NCBI GenBank assembly: GCA_036505615.1
Contig: DASXTB010000210.1
Coordinates: forward strand, 1 to 20,521
Direction: 5' to 3'
DNA length: 20,521 nt
Source: DASXTB01 sp036505615
Lineage (GTDB): Bacteria; Acidobacteriota; UBA6911; JACQSX01
In this document: piece after piece, positions 14,718 to 20,521 of the stretch
How positions within the stretch are numbered: the stretch's first letter is position 1
How the letters are laid out: every line of letters starts with the position of its first letter
The notes under the pieces: generated by a model
Told to the model about the DNA's origin: nothing
Databases searched by the model: none
What the model saw: the letters and a program-made list of their open reading frames with translations, nothing else
Program-made: the position numbers and the translations under genes

Positions 14718-16267
14718 TACACATTGCCGGTCACGGCGCGCACCTGAATTCCCCCCAGTACCTGTTTTTCATGCATTGCCTTATTGACGGCATTCAGATA
14801 GGCCCGCGCGCTGGCATCGATCAAATCAGTACTGGCGGCCTTGCCTGCGTAATTCTTTTCGTTGAACACTACGTGCACGAATGCTTCGCCTAGCGCATCC
14901 TTGCCCCGGGTTACGGAAGTGAGCGTGTAATCCAACAGGCGTCCCGGCAGTCCCGTGATACGGTCGATGGCGCGGAATGTGGCCGAGATCGGCCCATCAC
15001 CGGTGGCTGTTTCCAGCCAACTTTCTTCCCCGCGGCTCAGGCGCACCGTCGCAGTTGAGATCGGTTGGTTTCCACCAACGACTTGGAGAAACTTCAGCGT
15101 GTAAGTGTCTGGTATGATTTTGATCCCATCCTGAATGATGGTAATCAGATCCTCGTCATAAATCTCCTTTTTCTGGTCGGCAACTTTGGTGAAGAGGAAG
15201 TAGGCCTTTTCCAGTTCTTCCGCGCCCAGCTCGTATCCGAGCTCTTCAAATTTCTTTTTCAGCGCATGCCGTCCGGAATGTTTTCCTAGAACTAGCGTAC
15301 TGCTGGGAGTACCGACCGACTGAGGGGTCATGATTTCGTAAGTGAGAGCGTTTTTCAGCATCCCATCCTGGTGAATTCCCGCTTCGTGAGCAAACGCATT
15401 CTTCCCCACGACAGCCTTGTTGGGCTGAACAAAAACGCCCGTCAGGTTCGCAAGCAGCCGGCTGGAACGGTAAATCTCCTCAGTCCGAATATCGGTGTGA
15501 TGCTCGAGGACCTCCCGGCGCGTTCTAAGCGCCATCACGATTTCTTCCAGAGACGCATTTCCGGCCCTTTCCCCGATGCCGTTGACTGTGCATTCTACCT
15601 GGCGCGCGCCATTGCGGATGGCAGCCAGTGAATTGGCGACCGCTAACCCCAGGTCATTATGGCAGTGGCTGCTGAACACGGCTTTGCCGCTGTTGGGAAC
15701 ACGGCGGATGACTTCATGGAACAAAGCCCCAAACTCTTCCGGAATGGCATATCCGACTGTGTCGGGAATGTTGATAATCGCGGCGCCGGCGTCTATAGTC
15801 GCCTCAAAAATCTGGCACAGGTAATCAATGTCCGACCGAGTCGCATCCTCGGCGGAAAATTCCACCTCTTCGCACAACGAGCGGGCATAACGCACCGCTT
15901 CCACCGCCTGCTGGAGCACTTGCTCCCGCGTCTTTTTCAGTTTGTGCTGCAGATGAATGTCGGAGGTGGCGATAAAGGTATGGATGCGCGGTTTTCGGGC
16001 ATGCCGAATCGCCTGCCATGCCCGGTCGATATCGGTCCGCGTAGCTCTAGCCAGGGCGGCGATAGTGGGCCGCCGGACCTTCTGCGAGATGGCATTTACC
16101 GCTTCGAAATCGCCTTCGGAGGCAATGGGAAATCCAGCCTCAATGATATCGACATTCAGGCGCTCCAACTGCTGCGCCATTTTTACTTTTTCCTCCAGGT
16201 TCATGCTGGCGCCCGGAGATTGCTCCCCGTCTCGAAGCGTGGTGTCGAAAACGAAGACTTGGCTCAT
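14717..16267 (-). CDS. leuA: 2-isopropylmalate synthase
   Basis: This enzyme condenses acetyl-CoA with 2-oxoisovalerate, the first committed step of leucine synthesis, in the cytoplasm. The 516-residue length fits full-length LeuA. The TIM-barrel part (1 to about 270) begins FDTTLRDGEQSPG with Arg12 and metal ligand Asp13. The metal-binding SHCHND has His201 and His203. NGIGERAGNASLEE (229-242) holds the conserved Asn and Gly loop. GKHSGRHALKKKFEELG marks the linker subdomain, and the last 120 or so residues are the regulatory LeuA dimer domain (LKFLQVVGGNQPISTATVRL...), the site of leucine feedback inhibition in the family. GGAGG lies five bases before the ATG. No leuB, leuC or leuD is in the window, and no leader peptide or T-box is visible. 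CimA or homocitrate synthase is less likely because of the length and motifs. Confidence 0.95.
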   Translation of the reverse strand: MSQVFVFDTTLRDGEQSPGASMNLEEKVKMAQQLERLNVDIIEAGFPIASEGDFEAVNAISQKVRRPTIAALARATRTDIDRAWQAIRHARKPRIHTFIATSDIHLQHKLKKTREQVLQQAVEAVRYARSLCEEVEFSAEDATRSDIDYLCQIFEATIDAGAAIINIPDTVGYAIPEEFGALFHEVIRRVPNSGKAVFSSHCHNDLGLAVANSLAAIRNGARQVECTVNGIGERAGNASLEEIVMALRTRREVLEHHTDIRTEEIYRSSRLLANLTGVFVQPNKAVVGKNAFAHEAGIHQDGMLKNALTYEIMTPQSVGTPSSTLVLGKHSGRHALKKKFEELGYELGAEELEKAYFLFTKVADQKKEIYDEDLITIIQDGIKIIPDTYTLKFLQVVGGNQPISTATVRLSRGEESWLETATGDGPISATFRAIDRITGLPGRLLDYTLTSVTRGKDALGEAFVHVVFNEKNYAGKAASTDLIDASARAYLNAVNKAMHEKQVLGGIQVRAVTGNV

Positions 16268-16350
16268 AATGTCCTCCGCTGATTCCCCCCGCAGGCGCGG
16301 CCGAATTTAGCACAGCTTTGCGTCTACAGGCAAGTGCGGCAAGGAGTTCC

Positions 16351-16384
16351 CAATTGCGGAATGCGGATTGCGGAATGCGGATTT
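16351..16384. repeat. GCGGAATGCGGATT array
   Basis: Tandem imperfect units (ATTGCGGA, ATGCGGATTGCGGA, ATGCGGATT) lie upstream of leuA and beside the REP-like element at 16407. This is the reverse-complement form of the array translated at 11536-11590. Weaker GCGGATT units recur at 19848-19882. Confidence 0.65.
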
Positions 16385-16406
16385 AGGGAAATGTCAGAAG
16401 CAAGCA

Positions 16407-16501
16407 GGGGTCAGGTCTTCAGAATTCAGATTTTGAGATCACTGTGCGCACGGTCCGCTAGTTCAACACGTTAGGACGGTGAATTCCGAAGACCTGACCC
16501 C
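16407..16501. repeat. REP-like palindrome, copy downstream of the RAYT gene
   Basis: Arms GGGGTCAGGTCTTCAGAATT (16407-16426) and GAATTCCGAAGACCTGACCCC (16481-16501) pair with one mismatch across about 54 bp of spacer. The element ends 47 bp beyond the transposase stop codon. Confidence 0.85.
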
Positions 16502-16548
16502 TTTTATTCCGCCTGTCGGCAAAAACTTTAAGATGCTAGGCCTTGGCC

Positions 16549-17526
16549 CTATAAGCATCCGCAAGCATTGGAGTCGATCAGATTGGACGCTGAGTATTGG
16601 TTCAAATCCTCCATCAGCTTCTTCAAATTCTCCGCCAATAAGCTATCCACTGCTGCTCTCTTGTCCACTTCCTTGAGCACTTCACTGACAGCAGCTTGGC
16701 TCTTGCCTGTTACTGTTGCAACCTCTTTCCCGGTCAGCCAAGTATGGCGCCGCAACGCATAAGCGAATAGTTGGGAGCGCCGAGTCGTGGAATAGCTAGC
16801 GAAAATTCTTTCGACAGCGGCGCGGATTTGGTCCGGAGGCAGCGAAGCCCGGATTCGCCGCAGGTTTCTGAGGCTGGGCAAGTTGGCGCTCTCCTTTTTG
16901 CATTCAGCCAGCAGGCGAATCCTTTCCAAGAAAGCCTTGCTTCCAAGAATATAACCCGCGGCCGCTCGTTCAAATGGACTGATGGGTCGCTCCGCCTCTC
17001 CGCGCTCGACAAACTGCCTGTACTCTTCGGGTCCCCCAAAATGCCGCAGCGTCCTCTCCGTATTCACCCAATCAACAGCAGACGGACCTCCGACAAAATT
17101 TCGGTAACTTGACCAATAATACAGCTCAGCTGGACGTGAGATCTTAGAACGGTTCGGGTTAAGGTGAATGTAGCGCGAGCATTCCAGAAAATAATCTCCT
17201 TCCTCGACCAGGATGGCTTTGTACCTGGCCTGCCAAAGATGGCCAATGCGACCATGACGCTTATTGAAGTACTGGGAGTAATGGGAAAGAATCTGCTGCA
17301 TCCACCGACCCAGTTGCGATACTGGAGTTTCACACAGCATGTGAAAATGATTCAGCATCAAGCAGAAAGCATGGATGATCAATGCACCATCCTGTACCAA
17401 TTCGCCCAGATCGCTTAGAAAAGTGTGCCGATCATGGTCATCGTGAAAAGTCAGGCATCGATTCACGCCCCGTGACATAACGTGATACATGGCTCCTGGA
17501 AACTCTATGCGAACAGGTCTGGACAT
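16549..17526 (-). CDS. REP-associated tyrosine transposase (RAYT, Y1/HUH family)
   Basis: The product has 325 residues. The Y1_Tnp domain (about 1-150) opens with the family's RIEFPGAMYHVMSRGVNR and has the HUH metal motif in MLNHFHML (His60 and His62). It continues through SQYFNKRHGRIGHLWQARYKAIL and DYFLECSRYIHLNPNR; the nucleophilic Tyr is probably 112 or 119, which I cannot decide by eye. The C-terminal part (about 245-310) has a DnaA_C-like helix-turn-helix (RRHTWLTGKEVATVTGKSQAAVSEVLK), seen in several RAYT groups. RAYTs cut and join single-stranded REP palindromes. Here REP-like copies lie 47 bp after its stop and 102 bp before its start, which supports the call. It appears intact, with no frameshift. 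It is a single-copy domesticated-type transposase rather than a classical IS: I see no flanking IS ends. Confidence 0.92.
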   Translation of the reverse strand: MSRPVRIEFPGAMYHVMSRGVNRCLTFHDDHDRHTFLSDLGELVQDGALIIHAFCLMLNHFHMLCETPVSQLGRWMQQILSHYSQYFNKRHGRIGHLWQARYKAILVEEGDYFLECSRYIHLNPNRSKISRPAELYYWSSYRNFVGGPSAVDWVNTERTLRHFGGPEEYRQFVERGEAERPISPFERAAAGYILGSKAFLERIRLLAECKKESANLPSLRNLRRIRASLPPDQIRAAVERIFASYSTTRRSQLFAYALRRHTWLTGKEVATVTGKSQAAVSEVLKEVDKRAAVDSLLAENLKKLMEDLNQYSASNLIDSNACGCL

Positions 17527-17627
17527 ATCACTCTAGAAGGTCGACTCACTCAGATTGCAATTAGACATAACTGCCAGTCTTGGAGATTTGCGAAACTTTT
17601 TTTCCGAACTGAGTTCTGGAGCTGCCT

Positions 17628-17716
17628 GGGGTCAGGTCTTCAGAATTTGGATCCTGAGATCATGCTATAGGTGCCATCCAAACAAGCACGAAGCTGAATT
17701 CTGAAGACCTGACCCC
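17628..17716. repeat. REP-like palindrome, copy upstream of the RAYT gene
   Basis: The 20-bp arms GGGGTCAGGTCTTCAGAATT (17628-17647) and its inverse (17697-17716) are perfect and flank about 49 bp of unique sequence. Only 42 bp separate it from the next copy, giving a tandem pair as in BIMEs. Confidence 0.88.
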
Positions 17717-17758
17717 ACTGGTCCGCATAGTTTCCTTAAGGCTCAAGTCCTAGAATCT

Positions 17759-17882
17759 GGGGTCAGGTCTTCAGAATTCAGATCCTAAAGATCACGAGGG
17801 ACTATCCGAACAAGTTACGAAGGTGATTCTGAAGGCCCCCACTGGGGGTCCTTAGAAAGCTGAATTCTGAAGACCTGACCCC
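17759..17882. repeat. REP-like palindrome, longest copy
   Basis: Perfect 23-bp arms (17759-17781 and 17860-17882) carry the same GGGGTCAGGTCTTC motif. The interior holds a smaller palindrome, GGCCCCC-ACT-GGGGGTCC (about 17834-17851). It ends 27 bp before the Ku -10 box. Confidence 0.88.
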
Positions 17883-17908
17883 AACTGGCATTCGCCTGAA
17901 ATTTTTTC

Positions 17909-17914
17909 TATAAT
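17909..17914 (+). promoter_or_regulatory. Probable Ku -10 box
   Basis: A perfect TATAAT overlaps the ATG at 17913, so transcription would begin near 17921, downstream of that ATG. This supports the start at 17943. The hexamer 17 bp upstream (TGGCAT) is a poor -35. Confidence 0.5.
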
Positions 17915-17942
17915 GATCCCCTCCTCCTCCAGGAGAACACTC

Positions 17943-18776
17943 ATGGCATCCATATGGTCGGGTTCGATTACGTTCGGGCTTGTTTCCGTTCCCGTTCAGC
18001 TCCATTCGGCGCTGAACTCCAAGGACGATATCTCTTTCAACCTGTTGCATAAGGAGTGCAAGGCCCGCATCAAGCAACAGACTTACTGCCCCACTTGCGA
18101 GCGCACTGTGGATCGCAATGATCTGGTGAAAGGCTACGAGTATGCCAAGGGCCAATACGTGGTCATGGAAGACACCGACTTTGACAAGTTGGAGGTCATC
18201 GCCACGCGCAATATAGATGTGATGGCCTTTGTGGATCTCAAGGAAGTCGATCCCGTTTATTTCAACCGCCCATACTTCTTGACACCCGAGCCGGGAAGCG
18301 AAAAGACCTTCACGTTGCTGGTCCGAGCCATGGAAAAAAGCCACAAAGTGGCGCTGGTTCGTTTCGTGATGCGCGGAAAAGAATATGTGGGCTGTATCTC
18401 GCCGCGCGATAAGGGGCTGGTCCTGTTTGTAATGTATCACCAAGAAGAAGTGAGAGACTTCCAGCAATTTAGCACCGAGTACAAAGTCGAGTTGCGGGAC
18501 AAAGAGATCAGTCTGGCGGAACATCTAATTGAGAACCTGACCGAGCATTTTGACGGGGAACTGCTCAAGGATAAATACCGCGAAAAACTGGTAGAAATCA
18601 TCAATCAGAAGGTCCAGGGTCACTCCATCGAGGCAGTGCCGGCGAAACGCCCGCCTGCCAAGGTCGTCAACCTGATGGACGCGCTCAAGAAGAGTGTCAT
18701 GGAGACGTCAAAAGCAAAACACAAGCCGGCCGCAAAGGTCCAGGCGGTGAGGGAAAAGAAACGGAAAAAGGCGTAG
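17943..18776 (+). CDS. ku: Ku protein of bacterial non-homologous end joining
   Basis: Ku forms a homodimeric ring that threads onto double-strand DNA ends and recruits ligase LigD. The product is 277 residues, normal for bacterial Ku. The N-terminus MASIWSGSITFGLVSVPVQL is the family hallmark. It continues with ISFNLLHKECKARIKQQTYCPTCERTVDRNDLVKGYEY, VEVIATRNIDVMAFVDLKEVDPVYF, and RGKEYVGCISPRDKGLVLFVMYHQEEVRDF. The tail after about residue 235 is Lys/Ala-rich (SKAKHKPAAK...KKRKKA), as in other bacterial Ku proteins, where it aids DNA binding. I start at 17943, not the in-frame ATG at 17913, because AGGAG (17931-17935) is seven bases before 17943, the -10 box overlaps 17913 and the conserved sequence begins at MASIW. 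No ligD is in the window. Confidence 0.95.
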   Translation: MASIWSGSITFGLVSVPVQLHSALNSKDDISFNLLHKECKARIKQQTYCPTCERTVDRNDLVKGYEYAKGQYVVMEDTDFDKLEVIATRNIDVMAFVDLKEVDPVYFNRPYFLTPEPGSEKTFTLLVRAMEKSHKVALVRFVMRGKEYVGCISPRDKGLVLFVMYHQEEVRDFQQFSTEYKVELRDKEISLAEHLIENLTEHFDGELLKDKYREKLVEIINQKVQGHSIEAVPAKRPPAKVVNLMDALKKSVMETSKAKHKPAAKVQAVREKKRKKA

Positions 18777-18782
18777 TAATAC

Positions 18783-18903
18783 AAGTCGCAGCTCGAAGGT
18801 CGCAGGTCGAAGGTCGCAAGTCGCAGGTCATAGATCAAGAATAGAGCTGGCATTTGAAAACATCGTGACCTTCGACCTGCAACCTTCGACTTGCGACCTT
18901 TGA
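18783..18903. repeat. 7-bp-period GGTCGCA/GGTCGAA inverted arrays
   Basis: The left array (18783-18830) alternates AGGTCGCA and AGGTCGAA. The right array (18866-18903) is its reverse complement (CTTCGACCTGC, CTTGCGACC). About 35 bp separate them, so a long hairpin can form just after the Ku stop codon. It may serve as the Ku transcript's 3' structure; there is no T tract. Further arrays occur at 19812-19840 and 20492-20521. Confidence 0.7.
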
Positions 18904-18949
18904 CGATTGATTCGCTCTTAGCGGTCGAATTTCTTAGTCATGATTTGAC

Positions 18950-19810
18950 ATGTACACCGCAAGAGAGGCCTCCAAGATTCTCAATGTTCAAGAAGCCAAG
19001 ATCCGGTACTGGACCCGTATCGGCTTGGTAAAGCCCAGCATTCGCGCTTCACGCCGAAAGCTGTATAACTTTCAGGACTTACTCTGCCTGAGAACAGCCA
19101 AGACTCTGGTTGAGAACGGTTATTCGGCGCACCGAATCAAAGCTTGCCTCCGCAATCTTCAGTCTTTTTTCCCAGAAGGCGACCATCGCCTGCACGCTCT
19201 GAAGATATTCGGCGACGGGAAGAAGCTGATCGTCGATGTCGGAGGCAAACTAGTGGACTCCAACACCGGCCAGCAGATACTGCAATTCCACGTTGACCGG
19301 GCGATGCGCGATCTACGGAACAAAATCCGTGATATTGCCGGCCGGGCTGAAGATGCTCAGTATTGGTTCGAAAAGGGGACTTATCTGGACAGCGAACCGG
19401 AATCCTATCAGGAAGCTATTCACGCCTACGAAACCTCTATCCGTCTGGACGGATCCCTTCCTCACGGGTACGTCAACCTCGGAAACGTCTACTACAATAT
19501 GGGCCAGACTCATCGCGCCGAGGAACTGTACCGCCAGGCGCTGCAGCGCGACCACGACCATCCTCAGGCGCACTACAATTTGGGAAATGTGCTGGAGGAG
19601 CACGGCAGCCTCCAGGAGGCCATCTACCACTGGAAGCGCTCTTTCGAGCTGGATCCGAAGTTTCCCGATCCGCTATTCAATCTGGGCCTGATCTATCAGA
19701 AGATGAACATGCGCAAAGAGGCGAGACTTTACTGGAAGAAGTATCTGCAGCTCGATCCCAATAGCCCCTGGGCGGACATGGCAAGAAATCAGTTGAAAAA
19801 CTTGCAATAA
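18950..19810 (+). CDS. MerR-type DNA-binding domain fused to tetratricopeptide repeats
   Basis: The product has 286 residues. Residues 1-72 are a MerR-like winged helix-turn-helix: MYTAREASKILNVQEAKIRYWTRIGLVKPS, the wing RRKLYNFQDLLCLRTAKTLVENGYSAHRIK. Residues 84-112 (IFGDGKKLIVDVGGKLVDSNTGQQI) form a small beta-rich linker, followed by a helix (113-130). Four TPR units cover about 136-169, 170-203, 204-237 and 238-271 (for example HGYVNLGNVYYNMGQTHRAEELYRQALQRD). The usual MerR ligand pocket is absent; TPRs suggest control by protein-protein contact. The start is the first usable ATG, since the ATG at 18941 runs straight into a stop; its ribosome-binding site is weak. It follows Ku on the same strand with 173 bp and a repeat hairpin between, so it is probably independent. 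The targets are unknown. Confidence 0.88.
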   Translation: MYTAREASKILNVQEAKIRYWTRIGLVKPSIRASRRKLYNFQDLLCLRTAKTLVENGYSAHRIKACLRNLQSFFPEGDHRLHALKIFGDGKKLIVDVGGKLVDSNTGQQILQFHVDRAMRDLRNKIRDIAGRAEDAQYWFEKGTYLDSEPESYQEAIHAYETSIRLDGSLPHGYVNLGNVYYNMGQTHRAEELYRQALQRDHDHPQAHYNLGNVLEEHGSLQEAIYHWKRSFELDPKFPDPLFNLGLIYQKMNMRKEARLYWKKYLQLDPNSPWADMARNQLKNLQ

Positions 19811-19811
19811 A

Positions 19812-19840
19812 GCAAGTCGAAGGTCGCAAGTCACAGGTCC
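19812..19840. repeat. 7-bp-period array after the MerR-TPR gene
   Basis: AAGTCGAAGGTCGCAAGTCA and CAGGTC continue the GGTCGCA/AGTCGAA family seen at 18783-18903. It starts two bases after the stop codon of the MerR-TPR gene. Confidence 0.6.
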
Positions 19841-20215
19841 CTGAAAAATTGCGGATTGCAGATTTGGGATTGCGGATTTCAGACGTCTGCCGATTTACAA
19901 AAGTATTTAGGAAAGCACCTCTCGCATGTTTCAGTGTCAAGAAATTTCTTCTCAAGAAACAAGCGGTGACCTCGTACACAAACTCTGAAACCAGCATCAG
20001 ACGGGCGTTTCAAAGCGGGCGAGATCGCGGGAACCTTTTTCTCTTTGTTGTTGAAAAGCCGCTCTTCTATTTGCTAGTTTTACTTCCTCAACTTCTTGCA
20101 GGACCAAAGCCGATATTACGCGTCCCACCCGATTCACCAATCCGGTTACGGGTAGCTCTGTGTTAGCGCTGCGTATACGCCAGATTATCCCTCCGCTTAC
20201 AAGGCTGCTAAAAAA

Positions 20216-20290
20216 TTGTAGCGCCGGCCTCCGGCCGGCATTCCGTCTGTCGGGATTCGTCGAAGGCCGGCCTGGAGGCCGGCGCTACAA
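20216..20290. repeat. Long GC-rich cruciform (GTAGCGCCGGCCTCC family)
   Basis: Perfect 17-bp arms TTGTAGCGCCGGCCTCC (20216-20232) and GGAGGCCGGCGCTACAA (20274-20290) are extended by a further 7 bp, GGCCGGC (20233-20239) with GCCGGCC (20266-20272), after a 1-base bulge. The loop is 26 bases. There is no T tract on either side, so it is a REP-like repeat more than a terminator. Confidence 0.8.
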
Positions 20291-20491
20291 TTGGGTGGGT
20301 TACGATTTTTCATGCCTTCCCACGCTCGCGTATGCTGATTTTTTCTCACGTTCCAGCCGACGGAGGCGCTGATATTGGTCTACGGCTGACGCTAAGTGAA
20401 AATCCTGGCTTCCCCGGCGCGAGGCGAGGAAGGCCATTTTCGGCAAGAACGACGAACCACGAACCAGTGACAACAGACATTTCGTGACTCT

Positions 20492-20521
20492 AGACCTGCG
20501 ACTTGCGACCTTCGACCTGCG
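20492..20521. repeat. 7-bp-period array running off the window
   Basis: GACCTGCGACTTGCGACC followed by TTCGACCTGCG is the reverse orientation of the arrays at 18783-18830 and 19812-19840. It is cut by the window end, so its partner may lie beyond. Confidence 0.55.

Larger units (their letters stand above)
17527..17942. other. Intergenic region between divergent RAYT and Ku genes
   Basis: The 416-bp gap contains two REP-like palindromes (17628-17716, 17759-17882) and the likely Ku promoter (17909-17914). The first 100 bp, upstream of the transposase, must carry its promoter, but I see no clear -35/-10 pair or ribosome-binding site. Confidence 0.5.
19811..20521. other. Gene-free right edge with repeats
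   Basis: About 710 bp hold no convincing gene; the short open frames lack homologous-looking sequence and run into repeats. Contents: a 7-bp-period array at 19812-19840, GCGGATT units at 19848-19882, a long cruciform at 20216-20290 and another 7-bp array at 20492-20521 running off the window. I recognise nothing in 19883-20215 or 20291-20490. Confidence 0.5.

Noticed and set aside
16268..16350. Leucine attenuator or T-box upstream of leuA
   Set aside because: There is no leucine-codon-rich leader peptide, no terminator hairpin with T tract and no T-box-like sequence in this short stretch.
16549..17526. Classical insertion sequence around the transposase
   Set aside because: There are no terminal inverted repeats of an IS or target duplications at the gene borders; the flanking palindromes fit the RAYT/REP arrangement instead.
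17913..17942. Upstream ATG as the Ku start
   Set aside because: It overlaps the TATAAT box, has no ribosome-binding site and adds ten residues before the conserved MASIWSG start.
18783..18903. Possible CRISPR array
   Set aside because: The units are only 7 bp with no spacers of constant length, and no cas genes are near.

Overview
The window looks like a chromosomal stretch from a soil-type Acidobacteriota-like bacterium of moderate GC. That placement is an inference from the flavour of the protein families (matrixin-like secreted protease, GT2-GT4 fusion, Spy-like periplasmic protein behind an ECF sigma factor, MerR-TPR fusion, orphan Ku) and from very repeat-rich intergenic DNA. There is no rRNA or other marker here to prove it.

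Layout from left to right. (1) 378-1463 (-): a multi-pass membrane protein. (2) 2085-3439 (+): a compact operon of an ECF sigma factor, a small single-pass membrane protein in the anti-sigma position, and a Spy/CpxP-like periplasmic protein, arranged like a CnrH/CnrY/CnrX envelope-sensing unit. (3) 3440-4401: about 960 bp without a gene. It holds two near-identical palindromic repeats, a strong minus-strand terminator and a cluster of CRP/FNR-like palindromes that together may define a small RNA. (4) 4402-8214 (-): a large secreted metzincin-type protease and a small exported protein upstream of it. (5) 8285-14477 (+): three overlapping genes forming a probable surface-glycan cassette: a SAM methyltransferase with three tandem C-terminal domains, a GT2-GT4 double glycosyltransferase, and a protein built of four tandem Rossmann-like repeats. 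A good terminator follows. (6) 14717-16267 (-): leuA. (7) 16549-17526 (-): a REP-associated tyrosine transposase (RAYT) flanked by copies of a palindromic REP-like element. (8) 17943-18776 (+): Ku of bacterial NHEJ. (9) 18950-19810 (+): a MerR-type DNA-binding domain fused to TPRs. (10) 19811-20521: no gene, only repeats.

The most striking feature is the repeat content. At least seven repeat families occupy the intergenic gaps: GGGGTCAGGTCTTC palindromes, CCCGTAGGGAC/CCCAGC hairpin modules, 6-bp-period CGTNNN arms, 7-bp-period GGTCGCA arrays, GCGGATT arrays, GTCCGTTGTCA repeats and a GTAGCGCCGGCCTCC cruciform. One REP-like palindrome plus an adjacent CCGCATT array lies inside the coding sequence of the GT2-GT4 protein and is translated as the linker between its two enzymes. 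Its likely mobilising enzyme is encoded 5 kb away in the same window.

The candidates most worth checking are this translated REP linker, the possible CRP-controlled sRNA at about 4159-4232, the repeat-domain glycan cassette and the CnrHYX-like operon.
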